NCBI GenBank assembly: GCA_017744715.1 | Contig: JAGIAT010000001.1 | Span: forward strand, 1-64,000 | From: Niabella sp. | GTDB lineage: Bacteria; Bacteroidota; Bacteroidia; Chitinophagales; Chitinophagaceae | Direction of reading: 5' to 3' | DNA length: 64,000 bases | Part shown: positions 47,669-55,552 of the stretch, one piece after another | Layout: each line of letters begins with the position of its first letter | Position numbering within the stretch: position 1 is the first letter of the stretch | Translations under genes and position numbers: made by a program | Notes under the pieces: model-generated | Databases searched by the model: none | What the model was told of the DNA's origin: nothing | Seen by the model: only the letters and a program-made list of their open reading frames with translations

Positions 47669-48610
47669 TGCGGGCGTGTGTCCGGTATGGACACGAACAA
47701 GGGCCGAAGTCCCCAGCCGAGAATGCATCGTGTCTATGGCACTCTGTCTTGTATTAGTGGGTAGTATCTCCGGAATAATCCGAATGTTCGGATCCGGAGT
47801 TGGGAGCAGGATCAGGCCGATGGCCTTTATTGAATGCATACGGCTGTCCAGAAAAAACTGAATGATCCATTGTGAGGATGGGGGGACTTGTGGGACAGCT
47901 GAAAGGAAGAGGCATAGCCTCGACCTGTCATCAACTGCGAGCTTTAGCTCGCGGTACAGGAGGATAACGCGGAACAGAGAGCCATCGGCTCGAGTCATAG
48001 CTGATGGATATGGTGCGGGCGCGAATCAGGGCGAAGTCTCCTGGCCTGAAATGTGCCGTGCCTACGGCACTCCGTCACTTATTAGCGGGTGCTATCTCCG
48101 GAATAAATTCCGGAGTTGGGAGCAGGATCAGGCCGATGGCCTTCTGTATTCTATTGGAAGGATAAAAGGCATAGCCTCGACCAGCCATCGACTGCGAACT
48201 TTAGCTCGCGGTACAGGAGGAGAACGCGGAACAGAGAGCCGTAGGCTCGGGCCATAAGCTAACGGTTATGGTACGGACACGAAACAGGGCTGCAGATCCC
48301 AGCGGGAAATGTGCCGTGCCTACGGCACTCTATCTCGTATTAGCGGGTGCTATCTCCGGAATAAATTCCGGAGTTGGGAGCGGGATCAGGCCGATGGCCT
48401 TTATTGAATGCATACGGCTGTCCAGGAAAAACTGAATGATCCATTGTGAGGATGGGGGGCTTGTGGAACAGGTGAAAGGAAGAGGCATAGCCTCGACCAG
48501 CCATCAACTGCGAACTTCAGTTCGCGGTATAGAAGGAGAACGCGGAACAGAGAGCCATCGGCTCGAGCCATAAGCTATAGTGCAAACACGAACCAAGGCG
48601 AAAGAACTGC
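47669..48610 (+). repeat. Hairpin-rich non-coding element, copy B: three tandem units plus a truncated fourth
   Basis: Units start near 47670, 48011 and 48268, and a stub starts near 48579 (lengths about 341, 257 and 310 bp). Each contains H1 (47730, 48058, 48316), H2 (47768, 48096, 48354), H3 AGGCC-GAT-GGCCT, H4 (47909, 48166, 48482), H5 (47937, 48194, 48510) and H6 (47979, 48236, 48552). Unit 2 lacks about 60 bp between H3 and H4. Stem changes in H5 are compensatory between units. No gene is present; the 942-bp gap between the symporter and the KilA-N gene is filled by this array. Confidence 0.8.
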
Positions 48611-48630
48611 TCTATCATCTTTCTTTTGCA

Positions 48631-49449
48631 CTATTTCAGCCTTTTTATGGTCTTACTTTCAATCAATGATCTCATCTGTGTTATTGCCACCTGGTTCAGC
48701 TGAAGCAATCTTTCACTTTGCGGTAATCCCCGTTCTATAAGCAAAGCATTGATGCTTTCCATATTGCTCAGAACAACCAGCTGCTCTAAAGTAGCATAAT
48801 CCCTGATGTTTCCTGCTTTCCCGGGGTTGTTGTACCGCCATTCTTTGGCAGTAATACCAAAAAGGGCAACATTCAGCAGATCGGCTTCGTTGGCATAAAC
48901 AAGACCTGCTTGTTGTTTGGTAATTTCTTTAGGAATTAAATTTTCCTTTATGGCATCTGTATGTATCTGGTAATTGATCTTGGAAATGGTTCTCTGCAGG
49001 TTCCAATCCAATTGCAGGCGGTTGTTCTCATCGTCTTTGAGGCGTTGGAACTCATTGATCAAATAAATCTGAAATTCGGGGCTTAACCACATTGCAAAAT
49101 GGAAGGCAATATCTTTATGCGCAAAAGTACCTCCGTAGCGACCTGCTTTTACAAGTATCCCAATAGCCTTTGTACGATCAATCCATTGTCCGGCAGACAT
49201 GATGAACCTATTCGTACCCGCTTCTTGTCCAATTACCCCGAATTCGGGGTAATTAAAATCGGGGTTCTTTATTTTCTCCCAAACGCCTAAATATTCCAAC
49301 GTATTTTTATTGGTTATCCATTTCCCGATTAGTCCGCTACCTTCCCTGAATGAAGTAGTCATATCGGTCAGGCTGATATAGTCTGCCTCGTTTTGATGAA
49401 TAACTGCTATTGTCGATTGGTTGACGTTTAATATTCTGGCTTTTGCCAT
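48631..49449 (-). CDS. KilA-N domain protein
   Basis: A 272-residue DNA-binding protein of the kind common on phages and mobile islands. The KilA-N domain occupies about 10-125 (EADYISLTDMTTSF, then GRYGGTFAHKDIAFHFAMWLSPEFQIYLINEFQRL). The C-terminal half is helical, with no recognised domain. It lies just beyond the hairpin array. The XRE-type gene upstream ends 20 bp before this start, so the two are likely co-transcribed. Confidence 0.88.
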   Translation of the reverse strand: MAKARILNVNQSTIAVIHQNEADYISLTDMTTSFREGSGLIGKWITNKNTLEYLGVWEKIKNPDFNYPEFGVIGQEAGTNRFIMSAGQWIDRTKAIGILVKAGRYGGTFAHKDIAFHFAMWLSPEFQIYLINEFQRLKDDENNRLQLDWNLQRTISKINYQIHTDAIKENLIPKEITKQQAGLVYANEADLLNVALFGITAKEWRYNNPGKAGNIRDYATLEQLVVLSNMESINALLIERGLPQSERLLQLNQVAITQMRSLIESKTIKRLK

Positions 49450-49469
49450 ATTAAGTTTAGCTTGTGAAT

Positions 49470-49892
49470 TTACCGGATTCCCTCAATCATCTTCTCCAGT
49501 CTTGCCATCATCTCATCCTTCTCTTTCAGCATCCTTTCATATAATGCCATTTTTTCTTCATGTAATTTTAAGACTGCATCAACAGGATTGTTGTTGGTAA
49601 TAATAACGCCTACCGCATTATCCTTAAAATCGTGATTGGAAATAATATTAATCGCCTGCTCCTCATCAAAATTCTGAAAAGCTTCTATTGGCATTTTTAA
49701 GGCCGCGGCAATTTGTTTCAGCAAGGGAAGGTCTATTGTTTCTTTTTGTTCCAGTAAAGAGATTTTTTGCTGGTTCCAGTCATCGCCCAGTTCCGCGGCA
49801 AGTGCATCCTGCTTCATGCTCCGCATTTCGCGAAAACGTCTCACATTCCGACCTTCGTGTATTTTTTTCTCCATAGCATCTGTATTTGTCAT
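49470..49892 (-). CDS. XRE-family helix-turn-helix regulator
   Basis: A 140-residue protein with an N-terminal HTH (about 14-72; MKQDALAAELGDDWNQQKISLLEQ) and a C-terminal charged coiled-coil tail (EEKMALYERMLKEKDEMMARLEKMI). It is probably the regulator of the KilA-N gene downstream and may control the divergent genes at 50066-50962. Confidence 0.86.
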   Translation of the reverse strand: MTNTDAMEKKIHEGRNVRRFREMRSMKQDALAAELGDDWNQQKISLLEQKETIDLPLLKQIAAALKMPIEAFQNFDEEQAINIISNHDFKDNAVGVIITNNNPVDAVLKLHEEKMALYERMLKEKDEMMARLEKMIEGIR

Positions 49893-50065
49893 AGGTTCAA
49901 ATTTAAGCGTTAATAATGAATGCTTCGCTTTTTAAAGATACGTAAAATATGGCGGTTAAAAACAACGCGCAGCCGGTATTTTACATCGTTTACAGGTTGT
50001 TTACCGGCCTGCAGGGCTGCTACCTTTGTGGTGTTAATCGGATTAAGAATACTAAAACCACAAAA

Positions 50066-50692
50066 ATGAAAAACAACGATCCATTTGACATGGCCCGCTG
50101 GAGCCGGGAAGGCATTACGGAACCTATTAAGGGGTTTTCTGAAATTTTTTCTTATATGGATATTGAAGGCTTTCGCCGGGTAGTTAAAAAAATTGCAGAT
50201 CATGCATTGACCGACAAAATATACCGCCAGAGTGCGCCCGGCGATGTATTGATGGATATGAAAGTAGTACGATCGGCACTTATTGCGGCACATGCGCTGA
50301 AAGACACCACTGGTAAGGGTTTTGAGGCAACGAAGCAGGATCTGCTGTATCCGTGGCAGTACTGCACGGGTATGGGCAAGCTCAACCACTGGGGCGATTT
50401 TCCGCGTAATGTGTCTTTTAAAGAATATTGCCATCCATACCAGGTATTTAAAAAGCTGTTCAAAAGGCGCCAGCTTAACGAATGGCTGACCGATTGGGAA
50501 AAACTGGTGGAAGTAGCGCTTAGCCCCAGTAATCTTGACGGGGAGCTGACCGTTTTGCACGCGCGTACAGGTCTGTTAAAACTGCTTGAAGCCGCGCATT
50601 TAGTATGGATAAGGGACGGCGATGGCGGCTTTGTAAAGGAACAGGCTGCCAAACAACCCAACGGACAAAACAAAACAGTGCCGGCTTCTTAA
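50066..50692 (+). CDS. Hypothetical protein, alpha-helical, cytoplasmic
   Basis: A 208-residue protein I do not recognise. It is mostly helical, has no signal peptide, and contains aromatic-rich stretches (PWQYCTGMGKLNHWGDFPRNVSFKEY) and a basic segment FKKLFKRRQLNEW. The start at 50066 (MKNNDPFDMARW) is preferred because the region upstream in the same frame lacks coding character. It is divergent from the XRE gene, and its stop is 19 bp before the SymE-like gene, so the two are probably a pair. Confidence 0.6.
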   Translation: MKNNDPFDMARWSREGITEPIKGFSEIFSYMDIEGFRRVVKKIADHALTDKIYRQSAPGDVLMDMKVVRSALIAAHALKDTTGKGFEATKQDLLYPWQYCTGMGKLNHWGDFPRNVSFKEYCHPYQVFKKLFKRRQLNEWLTDWEKLVEVALSPSNLDGELTVLHARTGLLKLLEAAHLVWIRDGDGGFVKEQAAKQPNGQNKTVPAS

Positions 50693-50710
50693 CTTTATAA
50701 AACACTAATT

Positions 50711-50962
50711 ATGGCAATTATTGCAACTATGAAAAGCGACACCACTTGCAAAAGAATGCGTAAACTGAAGGTATATGACCGGATAATTGTGTACAACTCT
50801 ATCTTTTGGAACGGATATACAATTAATCATTACCCGGAAATACGTCTTATGGGCAAATGGCTTTTGGATTGTGGTTTTAAGAGCGGCCAGCATATAGATA
50901 TAACCATTGCAGAAAACAAACTCATTATCGTTCCGGCCTGTTTTGAACCGGAAAGGGGGTAA
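50711..50962 (+). CDS. SymE-like toxin-family protein
   Basis: An 83-residue protein whose second half (HYPEIRLMGKWLLDCGFKSG followed by HIDITIAENKLIIVPA) matches the SymE_toxin domain, an AbrB-like swapped-hairpin fold. In E. coli, SymE is an SOS-induced protein that is toxic when overproduced and is controlled by an antisense RNA. No antisense RNA gene can be shown here. It follows the unknown 208-residue protein gene, which might act with it. Confidence 0.75.
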   Translation: MAIIATMKSDTTCKRMRKLKVYDRIIVYNSIFWNGYTINHYPEIRLMGKWLLDCGFKSGQHIDITIAENKLIIVPACFEPERG

Positions 50963-51059
50963 ATCGCTATGCACCGGGTATTTCTGTGTTGGTTTTTCCC
51001 GCTCTTTTCATACTTTCATACCCCGTTAACGATTACGGGGATACAATAACAACATCAGT

Positions 51060-52178
51060 ATGATAACTTCTCTTTTTAAAAAGTTGCTTGTTTTTTTAGC
51101 AGTCACCCTTTTTGTAATAACCAGCCACGCTGTAACGGCTGCAGATCCAAAGCCCAAAGAGGTATTGAAGATGATGCACCGCGTGGCGGACTGGCAGTTG
51201 AACGATTGGAAAACAAAGGGCTTTAAATATGGAAAGGCTGACTGGACCAATGGTGCTTGTTATACGGGTTTGTACAGCGCGGGAACATTGAAGGGTGGAA
51301 AAAAGTATCTGCAGGCATTGGTAAACATCGGTAATGACCTGGGCTGGAATACGGGCCGCCGCCGGTTTTTTGCGGATGATTACTGTGTGGGACAAACCTA
51401 TGCACAATTATCGGTGAAATATAAAGACCCGAAGATGATCGCGCCGTTTATATTGCTGGCCGACAGCATCCTGGCAAAACCACATGATGAGCCGCTGAAC
51501 TGGAAAAACAGCATACAACTACGGGAATGGGCCTGGTGTGATGCCTTGTTTATGGGTCCGCCCTCACTGGCCTACCTGACCACCGCAACAAAGAATTCTA
51601 AATACCTGGATATGGCGGCAAAGCTTTGGTGGAAAACAACCGATTTTCTTTACGATCCTTCCGAGCAGCTTTATTTCAGGGACGAAAGTTATTTTAATAA
51701 AAAGGAAAAGAACGGACAAAAGACATTCTGGTCACGGGGAAATGGCTGGGTATTGGGTGGATTGGTACGGATGCTGGAAAATATGCCTGCGAATTATCCG
51801 GACAAGGTAAGATTTGAAAAACTTTATAAAGACATGATCGCAAAAGTGGTTTCGCTTCAGCAAGCGGATGGCAGCTGGCATGCATCCTTGCTGGATCCTG
51901 AAAGTTTTCCGGTAAAGGAAATGAGCGGTACCGGCTTTTTTTGCTATGCGATCTTGTGGGGATTGAATCATGGTCTGTTGGATAAAGCTACTTACTGGCC
52001 CGTAGCAAAGCGTGCATGGGATGTTATGGTGTCTTCGGTAAATGCGGATGGAATGTTGGGCTATGTGCAACGCATTGGAGCTGCACCCGACAAGGTGAAT
52101 GCAGAAAGCACAGAAGTTTATGGTGTAGGCGCCTTCCTGCTGGCCGGCACTCAGTTATATCATTATTTGAAACACTAA
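51060..52178 (+). CDS. Glycoside hydrolase family 88/105 (unsaturated uronyl hydrolase)
   Basis: A 372-residue secreted (alpha/alpha)6 barrel enzyme. It has a signal peptide (ending VTAAD), DWTNGACYTGLYSAGTLKG, RFFADDYCVGQTYAQL with the candidate catalytic Asp, and SRGNGWVLGGLVRML followed by LQQADGSWHASLLDPES. These match GH105 (YteR-like) enzymes, which remove unsaturated galacturonyl or glucuronyl residues left by polysaccharide lyases. It implies that the locus attacks an acidic polysaccharide. It is the first locus gene after the accessory block. Confidence 0.9.
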   Translation: MITSLFKKLLVFLAVTLFVITSHAVTAADPKPKEVLKMMHRVADWQLNDWKTKGFKYGKADWTNGACYTGLYSAGTLKGGKKYLQALVNIGNDLGWNTGRRRFFADDYCVGQTYAQLSVKYKDPKMIAPFILLADSILAKPHDEPLNWKNSIQLREWAWCDALFMGPPSLAYLTTATKNSKYLDMAAKLWWKTTDFLYDPSEQLYFRDESYFNKKEKNGQKTFWSRGNGWVLGGLVRMLENMPANYPDKVRFEKLYKDMIAKVVSLQQADGSWHASLLDPESFPVKEMSGTGFFCYAILWGLNHGLLDKATYWPVAKRAWDVMVSSVNADGMLGYVQRIGAAPDKVNAESTEVYGVGAFLLAGTQLYHYLKH

Positions 52179-52188
52179 TAAACAATAA

Positions 52189-53118
52189 ATGAAAAACTGC
52201 GCGCACCGGATCATTGTGCTGCTATTGCTTCTTACGAGCTTTAGCACAGGGTATACTCAGGAAACGGGTAAGAAGACGGTTCGGTTATTCCTGATCGGCA
52301 ACAGTTTTTCGCAGAATGCCACAAGATATCTGCCGCAGCTGGCCCGGGAGGGTGGTTTTACCCTTTCCATCGGTCGTGCAGAACTGGGAGGCTGTTCCTT
52401 GCAACGGCACTGGGAACTGGCTGAAGCCGCAGAGGCCGGCGATCCGAAAGGAAAAGCGTATAACGGAAAATCATTAAAAGAATTGCTGGGTTCCGGAACC
52501 TGGGATGTGGTTACATTGCAGCAGGCCTCCATTTTATCCGGAGACTCCAATACCTACAAACCCTATGCGCGCAAGCTGGTGGAATACATTCACCACCTGC
52601 AACCCACCGCAACGATTGTGCTGCACCAGACATGGCCCTACCGCACCGATGCGCCATCCTTTACACAGATCTCCGGTGGCGGTCATGCCCTGTCTGCCGA
52701 AGCGATGTGGAAACAATCACGGGCGGCTTACCATACAACAGCTGCTGCGTTACAGCTACCGCTTATTCCTGTAGGGGATGCTTTTTTTGCAGCGCAACAG
52801 AAAAGCAGCACGACATTTAAAAAGGATAGCGCCTTTAAGCCCGGACAGGCGGTTGCCCCGGAACTCCCCAACCAGGCACATTCCCTGCATGTAGGATACT
52901 TTTATAATAAAAAGAAGGAGTTGGATTTGGATACGCATCATGCCAGCGAAGCAGGTTGCTATCTTGCCGGACTGGTATGGTATAAGTTCCTTTTTGGCGC
53001 TTCTCCGGTACAGATCGTTTTTAAACCGGATGCTGTAGAAGATGGATTTGCAAAAGCATTAAGAGTAATTGCAGACAGTGTGGCATCCGGAACGGATCAG
53101 GTACAGGTGCGGCGGTGA
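52189..53118 (+). CDS. DUF4886 secreted SGNH-like protein
   Basis: A 309-residue protein with a signal peptide (ending GYTQE). The N-terminal block LFLIGNSFSQNATRYLPQLA carries the nucleophile-like Ser, WDVVTLQQASILSG follows, and ETHHASEAG-like LDLDTHHASEAGCYLAG contains the Asp-x-His. These are hallmarks of DUF4886, an SGNH-fold family common in polysaccharide loci. It is probably an esterase. It starts 10 bp after the GH105 gene. Confidence 0.83.
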   Translation: MKNCAHRIIVLLLLLTSFSTGYTQETGKKTVRLFLIGNSFSQNATRYLPQLAREGGFTLSIGRAELGGCSLQRHWELAEAAEAGDPKGKAYNGKSLKELLGSGTWDVVTLQQASILSGDSNTYKPYARKLVEYIHHLQPTATIVLHQTWPYRTDAPSFTQISGGGHALSAEAMWKQSRAAYHTTAAALQLPLIPVGDAFFAAQQKSSTTFKKDSAFKPGQAVAPELPNQAHSLHVGYFYNKKKELDLDTHHASEAGCYLAGLVWYKFLFGASPVQIVFKPDAVEDGFAKALRVIADSVASGTDQVQVRR

Positions 53119-53130
53119 GCCAAGTGCAGT

Positions 53131-53215
53131 ACAGGTATTTTCAGTCTTTTGCTATTGGCTGAGGCCGAAATTGCCGCGCCATCTTGATGCCTTAACGGTC
53201 TGCAAGAGCGTGAAA
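53131..53215 (-). pseudogene. tRNA-Phe remnant: 5' half and leader
   Basis: On the + strand, 53131-53215 aligns with the intact tRNA-Phe at 55581-55625 and the bases upstream of it. Shared words include ATTTTCAGTC, GGCTGAGGC/GACTGAGCT-like and the leader CCTTA.CGG.CTGCA. The match stops at the anticodon arm. The last codons and the stop of the ATPase gene (53192) lie inside the leader copy. Confidence 0.65.
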
Positions 53216-54607
53216 AAGCACCTCCATGTTTAGGTCATTCTGCACCAGAGCCCCGGAATATTCGTTGCGAGCCAATCCGTAAGTAGTGATAAGGGTTAGA
53301 TAAAGCGCTTTCCGGGTACCGGTTGCTTCGCGGAATGCAGCGATTTTATTTCTCAGTTCTCCGGCGTATTTTTTGGTGATCGTAAAATCATTGATGGAAA
53401 ATTTCATTTCACAAAGATTGATCACCTGATCTTTCCGGTCGATCACAAGATCTATTTGAGCTCCTTCACCGGTCCAGGAAGAAACCGATGTTTGCACCCC
53501 GCTGATCCCGAGTGCCTGTTTGATCTCTTTTACATGCGCCAGGCACACCTGTTCAAACGCATAGCCGCTCCAGGCCCGGTGTTTCGGGTCATCCAGGCCA
53601 TTGATCCAGTTGTTTTCATCACGCCGGTTTACGATAAAACGCAGGTAGAAGAGAGAATAAAAATCGGATAGCTGGAACAAACTGTTTCGCTCCTTTTTAC
53701 CAAAGGGGCTGTATTTACGAAGAAAGCCACTTTCTTCCAGCTCTTTTAATATACGGGTGGTACTGCCGGCATTGGGTAGCTTCGTAATCGTAATGATCTC
53801 ATCGCGTGTAAGCCCTTTTGCTTTTTTGCTCAGCGCTTCTATGATGAGGATGTGTTTTTCTGCTTTATTAAATAAGGAGCGGTACAGGTCATCAAATTCG
53901 GTAACCAGCAGCCCGTTTTCGCTGAAGCAGATCCGGTCAATGTTCTGCGCGGCGCTGAGGCCCGGGTCAACCTGGTTCAGGTAAAAGGGAATACCACCCA
54001 TTACCATGTATAATTGAATGATCTGATAGCGGTCAAAAACGGCGTTCCGGCTTTTTAAAAAAGCCTCGCATTCGGCAAGGGTGAAGGGCTCCAGCTTAAT
54101 GCGCTGGGTAACCCGGTTGTGCAGCCCTCCTTTGTTATGGATGAGCTTGTTGATCATCCAGGAAGCGGCTGATCCGCAAACCACCAATATGATATCTTTT
54201 CTTCCGCTTGCCCAGGAGTTCCAGAAATGTTCCAGCGCAGGCATAAAGCCGGATTGTGCCGTATCCAGCCAGGGAAGCTCATCTAGGAATACGATTTTTT
54301 GGTCACTGGTTTTGGTTTCCAGCAGGGAGATCAATCGCTGGAAGGCCATCAGCCAGTTTTCGGGAGGTATATTTTCTTTTGCTGCGGGGTCGTATTTATT
54401 CAGGGCCAGGTGAAAGTTCAGGAGCTGTTGCCGGGTGTTTACATTTGCCATTCCGGTAATATAGAAGTCAAAGTTATTGGCAAAGGTCTCCCGTATTAAA
54501 AAAGTTTTTCCTACACGGCGCCGGCCATACACTGCTATAAACTCTGATTGTGCCGATGTACAGATCTTCTTTAGCTGCTGCTGTTCCTTATTACGTCCGA
54601 TAAGCAT
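53192..54607 (-). CDS. AAA-type ATPase with DUF234 C-terminal domain
   Basis: A 471-residue ATPase of the AAA_14/archaeal-type family. Walker A is AVYGRRRVGKTFLIRE, Walker B is IVFLDELPWLD, and a winged-helix part (about 250-320) is followed by a DUF234 domain. That domain carries a PD-(D/E)XK-like motif in AQIDLVIDRKDQVINLCEMKFS. Such proteins are common in Bacteroidota and may be nuclease-coupled or DNA-associated, but no function is established. The start at 54607 (MLIGRNKEQ) fits the family better than an upstream ATG. The gene lies among tRNA-Phe fragments, which suggests acquisition. Confidence 0.85.
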   Translation of the reverse strand: MLIGRNKEQQQLKKICTSAQSEFIAVYGRRRVGKTFLIRETFANNFDFYITGMANVNTRQQLLNFHLALNKYDPAAKENIPPENWLMAFQRLISLLETKTSDQKIVFLDELPWLDTAQSGFMPALEHFWNSWASGRKDIILVVCGSAASWMINKLIHNKGGLHNRVTQRIKLEPFTLAECEAFLKSRNAVFDRYQIIQLYMVMGGIPFYLNQVDPGLSAAQNIDRICFSENGLLVTEFDDLYRSLFNKAEKHILIIEALSKKAKGLTRDEIITITKLPNAGSTTRILKELEESGFLRKYSPFGKKERNSLFQLSDFYSLFYLRFIVNRRDENNWINGLDDPKHRAWSGYAFEQVCLAHVKEIKQALGISGVQTSVSSWTGEGAQIDLVIDRKDQVINLCEMKFSINDFTITKKYAGELRNKIAAFREATGTRKALYLTLITTYGLARNEYSGALVQNDLNMEVLFHALADR

Positions 54608-54772
54608 AAAAGGATATTTGGCTATAAATGTAGTAAAAATATTTGTTAAAGCCAAAAAATAATAACAATATGGCTGTAATGCGAAAATTTTATCTAGTTA
54701 GAGCCAAGTTTATTAACCCCAACGATCCAGGGTAAAAATTGATTATATACAAATCGGGACTATAAAAAAGAA

Positions 54773-54839
54773 TATCTGAAATTTCCACTACATAGAACTT
54801 ATTATAGGTGGGGCTGTGTAAAATATATACAAAGTGCAT
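54773..54839 (-). pseudogene. Truncated GIY-YIG gene (N-terminal fragment)
   Basis: The minus strand from 54839 reads MHFVYILHSPTYNKFYVVE, against MHFVYILYSHTCDKFYIGE in the intact gene at 55515. Homology then ends. The 54791-54894 segment, including a degenerate terminator and 14 nt of tRNA 3' end, is an imperfect direct copy of 55467-55565. Confidence 0.75.
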
Positions 54840-54880
54840 ACAAAGCAAAGATCCCGAAGCAAATTACTCTTGGATCTTTT

Positions 54881-55208
54881 GTGGTGTAGGCCGGCCCCAA
54901 GCTTCGCATGTGCGTCAAGTTAAGAGGATTTGTGCACTCTGGCCAACCTGCACGATTAAAGTCTTTGAGAGGCATAGCCTCGGATAGATTTCATAACGTC
55001 GTGCTTCAGCGCGACGTTGGCAGCGAAAAACAGATGAAAGTGCCATGGGGGCACGGTGCATGTATCGAGCTGACGGCTCTCAGCCCTTCGCCTGATGGCG
55101 AGACTGGTTAAAACCCGCTCTTAGAATATTCATCAGCCGCTATGCGGCTGAGGCAGTTTTTTATGCTAACTTGACGCACATGCGAGGCTTCGGGGGAACC
55201 GGCACACT
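54881..55208 (-). pseudogene. tRNA-Phe 3'-half remnant split by the hairpin element
   Basis: On the + strand, TGGTGTAGGCCGG (54882-54894) matches the 3' end of tRNA-Phe (55553-55565). On the far side of the element, GGGAACCGGCACAC (55192-55205) resembles the T-arm GGGATCGAACCGGCGACAC. The element therefore appears to sit in the T-arm of a dead second tRNA-Phe. Confidence 0.5.
54895..55191 (+). mobile_element. Hairpin-rich element, copy C, with terminal inverted repeats (MITE-like)
   Basis: The ends are inverted repeats: left 54899-54922 (AAGCTTCGCATGTGCGTCAA and on) and right 55166-55189, about 23 of 24 bases complementary. Inside are H4 GAGGC-ATA-GCCTC (54969-54981), H5 with stem AACGTCG and loop TGCTTCAGC (54995-55018), GTGCC-ATGGG-GGCAC (55040-55054), H6 GAGCT-GAC-GGCTC (55067-55079) and a terminator-like hairpin CAGCCGC-TAT-GCGGCTG followed by T6 (55134-55162). 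There is no transposase. The order H4-H5-H6 is that of copies A and B. Confidence 0.65.
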
Positions 55209-55515
55209 GATAAATCGTAACGGCGAATTTTTGATTAACCAATTTTTTGAATTGTTGCAGGAATTCATCCTGAGCAATGAGTTTTCGTAAAAAAGCTTTT
55301 GATTTCATTGATTTAACGTACCGCTCAATTTTAAGGGCCTCTATGCGGGAAGTCACTTTCAAGGTTAATACAATGTTCCAATCGGAAGTAAAAGCAGTAC
55401 TGGATGCGTCGTAGAATCCGGAGTTGTGCTGTATCAATCGCTGTTTGGGGCAAACAGTTTCCCCGATATAGAACTTATCACAGGTGTGGCTGTATAAAAT
55501 ATATACAAAATGCAT
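55108..55515 (-). CDS. GIY-YIG endonuclease-domain protein
   Basis: A 135-residue protein with the GIY-YIG fold. MHFVYILYSHTCDKFYIGET holds the YIL/YIG pair, followed by the Arg in CPKQRLIQHNSG and the catalytic-region Lys/Glu in SRIEALKIERYVKSMKSKAFL. Proteins of this type in Bacteroidota are normally about 85-100 residues. The last 30 residues (from AGSPEASHVRQ) are encoded by the tRNA remnant and element C, so the C-terminus is an accretion. The start at 55515 is used; upstream codons belong to the terminator and tRNA. Confidence 0.82.
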   Translation of the reverse strand: MHFVYILYSHTCDKFYIGETVCPKQRLIQHNSGFYDASSTAFTSDWNIVLTLKVTSRIEALKIERYVKSMKSKAFLRKLIAQDEFLQQFKKLVNQKFAVTIYQCAGSPEASHVRQVSIKNCLSRIAADEYSKSGF

Positions 55516-55549
55516 AAAAAGCAAAGATCCCGAATTACTCCGGGATCTT
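55516..55549 (-). terminator. Rho-independent terminator after tRNA-Phe
   Basis: On the minus strand, AAGATCCCG pairs with CGGGATCTT around an 8-nt loop and is followed by TTTGCTTTTT, ending right at the GIY-YIG start codon. It begins four nt past the tRNA-Phe 3' end. Confidence 0.75.
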
Positions 55550-55552
55550 TTG

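Noticed and set aside
47676..48257. Frames of 61 and 131 aa over the hairpin array
   Set aside because: They run through the hairpins and differ between units, which shows that the sequence is not under coding constraint.
47669..48610. CRISPR array reading of the tandem units
   Set aside because: Units are 257-341 bp and of unequal length, with no short identical repeats separated by unique spacers and no cas genes.
54899..55191. Element C as part of an insertion sequence with a transposase
   Set aside because: There is no reading frame with transposase motifs inside or next to the inverted repeats.
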